A stretch of 6,718 nt of DNA from an uncultured Clostridia bacterium (GCA_946409885.1 CAMJYF010000103.1:1-6718), one strand, 5' to 3'. Shown: positions 1 to 6,241, counted from the first letter of the stretch. A program made the numbers and translations. Notes: a model not told the origin generated them from the sequence alone.

Positions 1-314
1 CGGTGGACGCTTATCGCAGGATCGCGCGCAGACAGGAATTTCCCTCCGAGGAGCCCCGCCCGGACGAGCCCGCGCAGGACAGCCCCGAAACGCTTGTCCT
101 CCAGAAAGAGGAACGCCGCCGCATGCTTGCGCTCCTTATGGCGCTGGGCGAGCCGGAAACGACGATCCTGTTTCGCCGCTATTATTACGGCGAAAGCTAC
201 GCTGAGATCGGCAAGCTCGTTCATCTCAGCGAAAACGCAGTGAACAAGCGCTGTTTGAAGGCGCTGCAAACGCTGCGCGGACAAATGAAAGGAGATGTAT
301 CCCATGACGGATAA
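1..314 (+). CDS. ECF-type RNA polymerase sigma factor, C-terminal part (5' end outside window)
   Basis: This is the 3' portion of a sigma-70 family, extracytoplasmic-function (ECF) sigma factor gene. The reading frame is open to the left edge (first complete codon at position 3). The visible protein begins with D-A-Y-R-R-I-A-R-R, which resembles the end of region 2 (2.4), so the true start lies upstream and the GTG at position 3 is not taken as the start. An acidic, proline-rich linker follows, then region 4: a helix around L-A-L-L-M-A-L-G-E-P-E and a helix-turn-helix (Y-A-E-I-G-K-L-V-H-L-S-E-N-A-V-N-K-R) that would contact the -35 element. About 100 residues are visible; complete ECF factors are usually 160-200. 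The stop overlaps the start of the next gene by 11 bp, the arrangement typical of a sigma gene translationally coupled to its anti-sigma partner. The family call is firm; which ECF group it belongs to cannot be told. Confidence 0.9.
   Translation, partial: VDAYRRIARRQEFPSEEPRPDEPAQDSPETLVLQKEERRRMLALLMALGEPETTILFRRYYYGESYAEIGKLVHLSENAVNKRCLKALQTLRGQMKGDVSHDG
288..294 (+). promoter_or_regulatory. Ribosome binding site of the anti-sigma-like gene, inside the sigma gene
   Basis: AAAGGAG lies inside the last codons of the upstream sigma gene and is 9 nt from the ATG at 304. An in-frame ATG at 295 directly abuts this motif with no spacing, so 304 is the better start. The location implies translational coupling to the sigma gene. 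Confidence 0.75.
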
Positions 315-1770
315 CACATTTGAGTCGCTGTTTGAGTCGCTGGATGAAACAGAGCTTCAAACGCTTGTCAATGCGGGCGTAAACATAGACGCGCCGGCAA
401 CGCACAGCGAGAAAAAACGGTTGTATCATCTGACGAAAAAGGACACGGAACCCGTGCGGCGGTTACCGAAGGGCCGCACCGTAAAAACAGTTTTGTTGGC
501 GGCGGCTTTACTGACCGCATTCGTTCTTGTCGCAGGGGCGGTGGCGCACTTTATATTACCCGCAACGATTCCGGAGCATATCGAAGGCTTTACGCTGCAG
601 GCGGTAGATCCCGTTGTGATCGAGCAGGACGGTAAATCTGTCCCCGTGACGGCAACCTCGGACGGCTGCCAGATCACGCTGGAAGCCATCGTGAAAGGCG
701 ATGTGCTGAACAGGGATCTGTTCACCGGCGAAGAGGTAAAAAATGAAAAGACTTACGCGGTGGTGACGATCAAGCCCGACGACGCCGCGCTGTATGAGGA
801 ATGGCAGACCGGCAAAAAAGGCGAGCCGGTCAGCATATGGATGGTGGAAGGCTACGCGCCACTGTGTATGTCCGGTTACGGCTGCAACTGGTTCATCGAC
901 GGCGTTGTGTATCATCTGGCGGACGTAACGGACGCCGCCTTGTTTGCCGACCGCGAGCTGTATCTTGCCGTCAGCGTCAACACGCCGGACTGGTCCGTGC
1001 TGCGTATGGACGAACAGGGAAAATTCTATTATCTTGACCGCACCGTTGGGATGAGAGCCATTCTTCCGCTGCCTTTGGATACAAATAAAGCGGACCGTGC
1101 AAAAGCGGACCGCTACGCATCAGAGCACAGTTTTATTACCGAGCCTGATTACAGCTGGTATGATGAACAAAATGCTTTGGACGATACGTTTATTGCCTCC
1201 GGCGTGGATCTGACGCCCTATATTGGCGATAACGAGTGGCGCGGTTCTTCTCCGTTGCAGTTCGGCGTGGTGGAGCATGCCCGGGAATGGCTTGCATTGT
1301 CGGAGGAGCGCCCCGCCGACGGCGTGATCCCAGCCTCGTTCCTTTATGATTACGCGCTTGAAAACAACGCGGCGCCCACTCAGAGCGAGCTGCTGGAAGA
1401 CGCGGAAGCGCACGCTTTTGAAAACGGCGACCAATGGTATTACGTCGGGAGCGACGGCTTTCTGCTCTACCCGGCGGACGAAGCGGTTGCAAGACTCGTC
1501 GTTGTGAAGCCCGGCGGCATCGTGATCGACGTGGAAGCGGATTTCAACGCTCTTGTAAATCGCTTGCTGGCTGAAAAAGCCAGTCACGCCCCGGGCGGCT
1601 ATGCTGCGGAATTGTATTTGTTGGGCGGATACGCGTTCAACCGCTTTGACTGGTATACGGAGGAAATGTACGATTCCGACGTATATTTCTACAGAGACGC
1701 GTGCGACGCGCGTTTCGCCATCATCGGCGAATACTGGTCCTGCAACGGTACGGTGCAGGTCATCCTGTAA
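304..1770 (+). CDS. Putative anti-sigma factor / single-pass membrane sensor with DUF4179-like ectodomain
   Basis: This 488-residue protein probably holds the upstream ECF sigma factor at the membrane. Residues 1-59 form a charged cytoplasmic segment with no zinc-binding HxxxCxxC anti-sigma motif. Residues 60-83 (V-L-L-A-A-A-L-L-T-A-F-V-L-V-A-G) are a clear transmembrane helix, and about 400 residues lie outside. The first part of the ectodomain (about 100-230) has the look of DUF4179-type proteins found beside ECF sigma genes: a strand with A-T-S-D-G (117-121) and a later F-A-D-R-E-L-Y-L strand starting at F214. The rest is rich in Tyr, Asp and Glu and I do not recognise it. The start at 304 is chosen for its AAAGGAG site. 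The gene overlaps the sigma gene by 11 bp and ends before a terminator, so the two probably close an operon. The N-terminus holds a tandem F-E-S-L repeat. The anti-sigma role rests on position and topology; the membrane topology is more certain than the function. Confidence 0.72.
   Translation: MTDNTFESLFESLDETELQTLVNAGVNIDAPATHSEKKRLYHLTKKDTEPVRRLPKGRTVKTVLLAAALLTAFVLVAGAVAHFILPATIPEHIEGFTLQAVDPVVIEQDGKSVPVTATSDGCQITLEAIVKGDVLNRDLFTGEEVKNEKTYAVVTIKPDDAALYEEWQTGKKGEPVSIWMVEGYAPLCMSGYGCNWFIDGVVYHLADVTDAALFADRELYLAVSVNTPDWSVLRMDEQGKFYYLDRTVGMRAILPLPLDTNKADRAKADRYASEHSFITEPDYSWYDEQNALDDTFIASGVDLTPYIGDNEWRGSSPLQFGVVEHAREWLALSEERPADGVIPASFLYDYALENNAAPTQSELLEDAEAHAFENGDQWYYVGSDGFLLYPADEAVARLVVVKPGGIVIDVEADFNALVNRLLAEKASHAPGGYAAELYLLGGYAFNRFDWYTEEMYDSDVYFYRDACDARFAIIGEYWSCNGTVQVIL
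319..342 (+). repeat. Perfect 12-bp tandem repeat, two copies, encoding FESL-FESL
   Basis: TTTGAGTCGCTG occurs twice head to tail (319-330 and 331-342), in frame, near the N-terminus of the anti-sigma-like protein. Unit loss or gain would change the protein by four residues without a frameshift. Confidence 0.9.
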
Positions 1771-1787
1771 ACGACAACCCCCTTTCT

Positions 1788-1819
1788 GGCCGGAGGATTA
1801 TCGCCTTCGGTCCTTTTTT
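1788..1819 (+). terminator. Rho-independent terminator after the first sigma/anti-sigma pair
   Basis: A hairpin forms between CCGGAGG (1790-1796) and CCTTCGG (1804-1810), 7 bp with one G-U pair and a 7-nt loop. It can be extended by GG/CC (1788-1789 with 1812-1813) across a bulged T, and is followed by six T residues (1814-1819). It starts 17 nt after the stop codon of the anti-sigma-like gene and separates that operon from the BlaI promoter just downstream. Confidence 0.8.
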
Positions 1820-1832
1820 ATGAAAACATGGC

Positions 1833-1861
1833 TTGACAAACAATACTACATGTTGTAGACT
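1833..1861 (+). promoter_or_regulatory. Sigma-A-type promoter of the BlaI/M56 operon
   Basis: A perfect TTGACA -35 box (1833-1838) is followed after 17 bp by TAGACT (1856-1861), which matches four of six bases of the TATAAT consensus. Transcription would start near 1868. The -10 box overlaps the right arm of the first operator dyad, so a bound repressor would block RNA polymerase. The -35 is strong and the spacing ideal; the -10 assignment is less sure because of the neighbouring AT-rich bases. Confidence 0.7.
1846..1858 (+). promoter_or_regulatory. BlaI/MecI-type operator 1
   Basis: The dyad CTACA-TGT-TGTAG has perfect 5-bp arms with the TACA...TGTA core characteristic of BlaI/MecI operators. 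It occupies the promoter spacer and the first bases of the -10 box, and lies 44 nt upstream of the repressor gene start. Confidence 0.78.
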
Positions 1862-1870
1862 ATTATTGCA

Positions 1871-1883
1871 CTACATCATGTAG
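1871..1883 (+). promoter_or_regulatory. BlaI/MecI-type operator 2
   Basis: The dyad CTACAT-C-ATGTAG has perfect 6-bp arms around a single central base and repeats the core of operator 1. The two centres are 25 bp apart. It lies at or just after the predicted transcription start and ends 5 nt before the Shine-Dalgarno site. Paired operators of this kind are known to be bound by BlaI/MecI dimers that repress their own operon. Confidence 0.78.
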
Positions 1884-1888
1884 ACAAT

Positions 1889-1894
1889 GGAGGG
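1889..1894 (+). promoter_or_regulatory. Ribosome binding site deciding the BlaI-family start
   Basis: GGAGGG is 7 nt from the ATG at 1902. An upstream in-frame ATG at 1887 immediately abuts and partly precedes this motif and has no site of its own, so the start at 1902 is preferred. Confidence 0.8.
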
Positions 1895-1901
1895 ATATGA
1901 C

Positions 1902-2258
1902 ATGTCGGAATTACAGATGGGGGTTATTGAAGCGCAATTTGCCAATATCATTTGGGAATGCGAGCCCGTCAGCGGGGCGGAGCTGGTGAAAAAAGCGGAG
2001 GCAGCTTTCAATTGGAAGCGGACCACCACCTACACGGTACTGAAACGCCTGTGTGACAAGGGCATTTTTCAAAACGACGGCGGCACCGTGACCTCGCGCA
2101 TGAGCAGAGAAGAATATTATGCCCGGCACAGCAAACAATACGTTGAGGAGACGTTTCAGGGTTCGCTGCCCGCCTTCCTCGCCGCCTTTACAAAAGGAAA
2201 GCCCCTGACGGAACAGGAGCGTGACGAGATCAGGAGAATGATCGACGCGGCGGAGTAA
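1902..2258 (+). CDS. BlaI/MecI/CopY-family transcriptional repressor
   Basis: This 118-residue protein is a dimeric winged-helix DNA-binding repressor that probably represses its own operon and perhaps distant genes. The N-terminal half carries the family pattern: I-I-W-E (16-19), the first helix P-V-S-G-A-E-L-V, then W-K-R-T-T-T-Y-T-V-L-K-R-L-C-D-K-G (38-54), where the recognition helix lies. A short wing follows, then S-R-E-E-Y-Y (68-73). The C-terminal helices (about 76-118) form the dimerisation region, with S-L-P-A-F-L-A-A-F (88-96) aligning with the segment where staphylococcal BlaI/MecI are cut between Asn and Phe; here the pair is Ala95-Phe96. The length is typical of the family. The gene sits behind two matching operator dyads and 53 nt before an M56 metalloprotease gene, the classic repressor/sensor-protease layout. 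Which inducer or target genes it serves cannot be told; no beta-lactamase gene is present here. Confidence 0.95.
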   Translation: MSELQMGVIEAQFANIIWECEPVSGAELVKKAEAAFNWKRTTTYTVLKRLCDKGIFQNDGGTVTSRMSREEYYARHSKQYVEETFQGSLPAFLAAFTKGKPLTEQERDEIRRMIDAAE

Positions 2259-2274
2259 GAAAGAGAGATCTTTC
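2259..2274 (+). other. Small intercistronic hairpin with a GNRA-type loop
   Basis: GAAAGA-GAGA-TCTTTC can fold into a 6-bp stem closed by a GAGA (GNRA) tetraloop, starting at the base after the repressor stop codon. No T-run follows, so it does not look like a terminator. It could influence mRNA processing or the ratio of repressor to protease. The stem is A/U-rich and may be fortuitous. Confidence 0.35.
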
Positions 2275-2298
2275 ATAACGGACGTTTCAGATTTTTAC

Positions 2299-2304
2299 GG
2301 GAGG
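2299..2304 (+). promoter_or_regulatory. Ribosome binding site of the M56 protease gene
   Basis: GGGAGG lies 7 nt from the ATG at 2312. The good spacing supports this start and independent translation within the two-gene operon. Confidence 0.8.
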
Positions 2305-2311
2305 TTTCTGT

Positions 2312-5300
2312 ATGAATCTTCGCGATATGGCATATTTGCTGCTGGACGGGTTGGGAGAATCCTTTCTCCGTCTCTTCAACTTAAGCATCGCCGCGGGCGT
2401 GCTGATCCTTGCGGCGGCGCTGATCCGCCGGTTGTTTCCACGGATGCCGAAGTGGCTGCGCTGCCTGCTGTGGGCGCTGCCGGCCCTGCGGCTGCTGCTC
2501 CCGTTTTCCCTGCCCAATCCCTTCAGTCTGGCGCCAAACACGGATACTGTCTATCAGGTGCGCACCGCCGCCGACAGCGTCAGCGTACCGGTGATCAACA
2601 GCGGCCTTGAGGCGGTAGACAACGCGGTTAATCCGGTTCTGGAGCGTTCCTTTACCGGGCTGGCGCATAGCGCGGCCTCCGTTACGGAGAGGGCGAAGGA
2701 GCTGACGCCCGCTTCCTTTTTCGGACTGATCTGGGCGGCCGGCTGCGCGGCGCTGCTCCTTTATATGCTGTTTTCCTTCCTGCGGTTCCGCAAAACCGTG
2801 CGTTTCGCCGTCCCGCTGGAAAAGGGCGTGTATCTGTGCGACGGGATCGCCTCCCCGTTTATTCTTGGGGTGATTCATCCGAAAATCTACCTGCCGTCCC
2901 TGCTGGAGGAAAGACATTATCCTCCGATCCTTGCCCACGAGCGGGCGCACCTGAAACGGAAGGACCACTGGTGGAAGCCGCTGGGCTTTCTGCTGCTGAC
3001 GGTCTACTGGTTCAATCCTTTGATATGGATCGCCTACGCCCTGCTGTGCCGGGATATCGAGCTTGCCTGCGACGAAAAAGTGATAAAAAACGGCGACATA
3101 TCGCAGCGGAAAGCCTATTCGGAGGCGCTGCTGACCTGCGGCGCGCCGACCCGTTCCGTCGCCGCCTGCCCGCTGGCCTTCGGCGAGGTGGGCGTAAAGT
3201 CCCGGATCAAAAACGTACTGCGCTACAAAAAACCGGCGGTGTGGATCATCGTCGCCGCGGTGTTAGCCGCCGGGGCCGCGGCTTTCTGCTTCCTCACGGA
3301 CCGCCCCGCCGCGTGGGAAAACCAATGGGGTTCCGTCTACGTCTCCGACAGGGTGTATCTCGACCCTGTGCTCTCCCCCGGGAAGGCCGGTAAGCAGACG
3401 CCCTTCCGGCTGATCCTGGACGACGAGAACCATATGCTGATCCGCCGGACGCGGGAGGACGGTGAGAGCGGCGTCTACGTGCGGGACCTGGGGCTGGCCG
3501 ATATCGGCGGCGAATATCTGGGCGGAACGGACCTGTGGTCCATCGCCCGCGAATACGCGCCCGCCCAATACCGTCACAGCGAGCCGCAAAAATCCCCCGG
3601 CGCGGTGACGCGGGAAAACGGCATGAATGGCGTCGCCTATTACCACGTGCTGTTCCGGCCGAGAGGCAACGCCTTTTTCTACGCGTCTTTCAAACACGTT
3701 CCGGGACGTGAGCCGGAGCTGCAATCCCTGTGCCGCATGAAGCGCGTGGGACGCTTTACCAGGGAGCCGCTGGCGGCCCGCTGGTACGTCACCGTCCCTG
3801 TCAGGGACGTGCGGTATCTCAACGTCAGCGGCGCGTTCGGCAACCACCTCACCTATTGCGGGCATGAAAACCCGGAGAGCGGCGTTATGACCTTTGACGT
3901 GGGAGAAAACGTCTTCCTCAACGGGCTGGACGGCATAGAGGATATCAGCAAACTGGAGGTCACCGCGTACCGCAGCGATCACACCGTGGCGTATTCCTTC
4001 ACCGTACCGGAGGGAACCGACGCTTACTATACGGACGAACAGGGCTGGCAGTTCGTGCGCTGCGACAATCCGGTTCCCGACGGCGGCGCGTCCGACTTCG
4101 CGGTGATCACGGCCTTTCTGCGGACGTGGTTCACGCCGGATATAAAGGACCGCTATACCCGTCTGCATCAGAATTGGCCGTCCGGCAGTCAGGCGGCGGA
4201 CGAACAGGCGATCGCAGATTATTTCAGCGGTATCCGGGACTACGTGACGGACGAATTCTATCAGAAGACGGTCATGAACCGGGGTTATCATTCCTATGAT
4301 CAATTCGTCGCCGAACGCGGCCTGTCCGTCACCGTGCGTGGCGTGCGGATCGAGACGACCGACGACGGAAATTTTACCTTCACCGTGCATCTGGAAGACG
4401 GGAACCGCGGCCTTGACGACTCCGCCTCCGGCCAGCTGCGGATGAAGGGCGGCAAAATCGACGGCATGCACGTATCCGCGATGACGCTGGGGCAGGACCG
4501 CCCCGAAAGCGGCGAAACGCCCACCTCCGCATATGAAGAAACGGCGGCTCCCCCCGATAACGCGGAATGGACCACCGCCGCCCCGCCGGAAGAATACAGC
4601 GAACCGGTCGGAAAAAGCCTGTATGAGACCACAAGCCCCTATGAAAGGGCCGGGACCGCGGCGGAAATCTCCCCGGTGCACCGCGCGCTGATCGATTATC
4701 TGCACATCACGCCGGATCTGCTGGAGCTGGCGGAACGGGACGTGGAGCAGATCGGGCAGACGGTCACCTCCGACGGGATCACGCTGACGGTGGAACAGGC
4801 GCTGACCTACCCGGACGTGTGCGGGATCGTGGTGACCGTCTCTTTCCCCGAAAAAACGCTGCAGGGCCGCCGGGCGGACGAGCTGTACCCCATTTTTCTG
4901 CTGACAAACCATGACTGCGACACGGGCTTCGGCGACGCGGGTGACTGCGAGATCATCTCGCAGGGTAAAACCGCCGCCGTCTATCTGATCCGGCTGTACT
5001 GCCGTCAGCCGTCGGCTTTTGCCGCGAACACGGAGGTGGGCCTTTCCTTCTTGGACTTTTCCACGGATAAGTGGGAAAAAGGGGATTTTGTCGTTACGCC
5101 GAAGAAGCCGCTGCGGGTGTTGTTCACGCTTACGCACGTAGGAAAAACTAAACCGATCGTCTTCACCGCCTCGTCTCAGTCCCGAAAGGAGCTCACAGGC
5201 GTCGCCGCGCTTTCGCCCCTGTCCCTGACGGTGACGTTGACCGGTCCCACGAAGGCCTACCGGGACGCGTCGGGAGACGACGACCTGACCGCGTGGACCG

Positions 5301-5470
5301 AAGACGTGCGGCTGACGCTGGACCACGGCATTCCTGCCGCCCGGTGCGCATACGTGGGAGGCCGTGAACCGCCGCTCAGCCGCCAATTCGCCCTGAGCGC
5401 CTTTGTCGATCCCGACGCCGTGCGGTACCTTTTTATCGGGGAACAAAGAATCAACTGTCAAACAGGATAA
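2312..5470 (+). CDS. M56-family (BlaR1/MecR1-like) membrane metalloprotease with oversized extracytoplasmic sensor
   Basis: This 1052-residue protein is a membrane-embedded zinc metalloprotease that presumably senses an external signal and triggers inactivation of the adjacent BlaI-type repressor. Predicted helices lie at about 20-38, 47-65, 136-157, 222-246 and 309-328. The zinc site is intact: H-E-R-A-H (209-213) supplies two histidines and the catalytic Glu210, and E-L-A-C-D-E (250-255) gives the third ligand, Glu250. About 724 residues follow the last helix; characterised BlaR1/MecR1 proteins total about 585-600, so this one is nearly twice as long. The ectodomain divides by eye into a first part (about 335-580), a second globular part (about 590-730) that may resemble NTF2/SnoaL-like domains, a Pro/Thr/Glu-rich linker (about 730-785), and a last part (about 785-1052) with a DUF4179-like T-S-D-G-I-T-L-T strand. 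No penicillin-binding SxxK/SxN/KTG set is apparent. The gene follows the repressor by 53 nt. The protease call is firm; the ligand is unknown. Confidence 0.93.
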   Translation: MNLRDMAYLLLDGLGESFLRLFNLSIAAGVLILAAALIRRLFPRMPKWLRCLLWALPALRLLLPFSLPNPFSLAPNTDTVYQVRTAADSVSVPVINSGLEAVDNAVNPVLERSFTGLAHSAASVTERAKELTPASFFGLIWAAGCAALLLYMLFSFLRFRKTVRFAVPLEKGVYLCDGIASPFILGVIHPKIYLPSLLEERHYPPILAHERAHLKRKDHWWKPLGFLLLTVYWFNPLIWIAYALLCRDIELACDEKVIKNGDISQRKAYSEALLTCGAPTRSVAACPLAFGEVGVKSRIKNVLRYKKPAVWIIVAAVLAAGAAAFCFLTDRPAAWENQWGSVYVSDRVYLDPVLSPGKAGKQTPFRLILDDENHMLIRRTREDGESGVYVRDLGLADIGGEYLGGTDLWSIAREYAPAQYRHSEPQKSPGAVTRENGMNGVAYYHVLFRPRGNAFFYASFKHVPGREPELQSLCRMKRVGRFTREPLAARWYVTVPVRDVRYLNVSGAFGNHLTYCGHENPESGVMTFDVGENVFLNGLDGIEDISKLEVTAYRSDHTVAYSFTVPEGTDAYYTDEQGWQFVRCDNPVPDGGASDFAVITAFLRTWFTPDIKDRYTRLHQNWPSGSQAADEQAIADYFSGIRDYVTDEFYQKTVMNRGYHSYDQFVAERGLSVTVRGVRIETTDDGNFTFTVHLEDGNRGLDDSASGQLRMKGGKIDGMHVSAMTLGQDRPESGETPTSAYEETAAPPDNAEWTTAAPPEEYSEPVGKSLYETTSPYERAGTAAEISPVHRALIDYLHITPDLLELAERDVEQIGQTVTSDGITLTVEQALTYPDVCGIVVTVSFPEKTLQGRRADELYPIFLLTNHDCDTGFGDAGDCEIISQGKTAAVYLIRLYCRQPSAFAANTEVGLSFLDFSTDKWEKGDFVVTPKKPLRVLFTLTHVGKTKPIVFTASSQSRKELTGVAALSPLSLTVTLTGPTKAYRDASGDDDLTAWTEDVRLTLDHGIPAARCAYVGGREPPLSRQFALSAFVDPDAVRYLFIGEQRINCQTG

Positions 5471-5564
5471 GATCTTGGCACCTTAACATTCCGCTGTGAT
5501 TGGCGGTTCTGATCTCTATCAACACGGTACGGTTCAGGAAATCCTGTCACATCCAACCCTATCG

Positions 5565-5595
5565 GGTCGGAAGCGTTTTGCTCCCGACCTTTTTT
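5565..5595 (+). terminator. Rho-independent terminator after the BlaI/M56 operon
   Basis: GGTCGG-A-AGC (5565-5574) pairs with GCT-C-CCGACC (5580-5589) around a GTTTT loop, giving nine base pairs with one A/C mismatch, followed by six T residues (5590-5595). It lies about 95 nt past the protease stop codon and isolates that operon from the next sigma gene. The bases between 5471 and 5564 contain no gene I can support. Confidence 0.85.
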
Positions 5596-5617
5596 CGCAG
5601 TTTTTTGTAAAAAAATG

Positions 5618-5645
5618 TGTAACTTTTTCGATTGTTTACGACTAT
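5618..5645 (+). promoter_or_regulatory. Candidate ECF-sigma-type promoter upstream of the second sigma gene
   Basis: TGTAAC (5618-5623) followed by a T-run and, after 15 bp, CGACTAT (5639-5645) resembles the AAC-type -35 and CG-starting -10 elements of ECF-dependent promoters in Firmicutes. It sits between the preceding terminator and the sigma gene, where autoregulation is common. No convincing sigma-A promoter is visible in the same interval. The assignment is by consensus resemblance only. Confidence 0.45.
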
Positions 5646-5667
5646 ATCTATGAAATAGCGTTTTCAG

Positions 5668-5675
5668 AAAGGGGG
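5668..5675 (+). promoter_or_regulatory. Ribosome binding site supporting a TTG start
   Basis: The purine-rich stretch AAAGGGGG ends 8 nt before the TTG at 5684. No in-frame ATG or GTG lies nearby, and the protein from TTG gives a normal ECF N-terminus, so the TTG start is supported. Confidence 0.7.
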
Positions 5676-5683
5676 AAGGGATT

Positions 5684-6211
5684 TTGCCGCAAACGCAAAA
5701 CAAACCGGAATCGGTCTGGCTGGAAAATGAACCGTATATCCGGAAAATCTGCACCTACAAGCTGTCCTCTCACCCTCACGAGATCGAAGACGCGGTGCAG
5801 GAGGTCGCGCTGGCCTATTTTGACACGGTGCAAAAGGGAACGGAGCTCCGTGAGCCGAAGAAATGGCTGACGGTGGTCGCCTCCAACGTCATCAAAGACG
5901 TCTATCAGCGTCTTTCCACGGAAACGCGCCGGTTGGTTCCGGTGGATGAGGAAGCAGTACAATCACTCCCCGCGCCGGAGGAGCCGGAGGAGATTCCCGA
6001 AAGCGTATTACTGCATTGCAAAACCGCGTTTCTCGCTTCCCTGACGGAGGACGAACGGACGCTGTTCCGCTGGCGGTACGTCAAGCGGATGAAACTGAAA
6101 ACCATCGCAAAAAAAATGGGCGTCAGCGAAGGAAATGTGAAGATACGGATTTTCCGGCTGAAACGAAAGGCCAAAAAATATGTGGACGATTGGTCCGAAA
6201 ATCATCTGTAA
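5684..6211 (+). CDS. ECF-type RNA polymerase sigma factor
   Basis: This 175-residue protein is a complete ECF sigma factor that would direct RNA polymerase to a small regulon in response to a signal relayed by its membrane partner. Region 2 spans about 14-78: a first helix (E-P-Y-I-R-K-I-C), the core-binding helix I-E-D-A-V-Q-E-V-A-L-A-Y (34-45), and the -10-recognising helix with P-K-K-W-L-T-V-V-A-S-N-V-I-K-D (58-72). An acidic, Pro/Glu-rich linker (about 85-108) leads to region 4 (about 110-168) with S-L-T-E-D-E-R and the helix-turn-helix K-T-I-A-K-K-M-G-V-S-E-G-N-V-K-I-R (139-155), ending in a very basic tail. The start is TTG, chosen for its strong upstream purine-rich site. A candidate ECF promoter precedes it, suggesting autoregulation, and a membrane protein gene follows after 46 nt. 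It is clearly different in sequence from the sigma factor at the left edge. Confidence 0.93.
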   Translation: MPQTQNKPESVWLENEPYIRKICTYKLSSHPHEIEDAVQEVALAYFDTVQKGTELREPKKWLTVVASNVIKDVYQRLSTETRRLVPVDEEAVQSLPAPEEPEEIPESVLLHCKTAFLASLTEDERTLFRWRYVKRMKLKTIAKKMGVSEGNVKIRIFRLKRKAKKYVDDWSENHL

Positions 6212-6241
6212 CCTTTTTGATGAACGCAGACTGTTTCAGTG

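Noticed and set aside
295..303. ATG at 295 as start of the anti-sigma-like gene
   Set aside because: It directly abuts the AAAGGAG motif with no spacing; the ATG at 304 has normal spacing.
1887..1901. ATG at 1887 as start of the BlaI-family gene
   Set aside because: It overlaps the GGAGGG ribosome site that serves the ATG at 1902 and would add five residues not seen at the typical family N-terminus.
5048..5080. S-T-D-K in the protease ectodomain, similar to the S-T-Y-K active-site motif of BlaR1
   Set aside because: It lies in a strand of the DUF4179-like segment, with no SxN or KTG motif at plausible distances and no surrounding penicillin-binding sequence pattern.
3263..5461. A long open frame of 732 codons on the minus strand opposite the protease gene
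   Set aside because: It lies fully antisense to a gene with clear motifs, is rich in Arg, Gly and His as expected from GC-rich codon shadowing, and has no recognisable domain or ribosome site.
5535..5546. Short dyad CAGGA-AA-TCCTG between the protease gene and the terminator, considered as an operator
   Set aside because: It is a single short dyad, not near a promoter and not repeated in the window; it is compatible with chance.
5458..5754. Minus-strand frame of 98 codons across the gap before the second sigma gene
   Set aside because: It spans a terminator and a candidate promoter, runs into the sigma gene, and has no recognisable motif or ribosome site.
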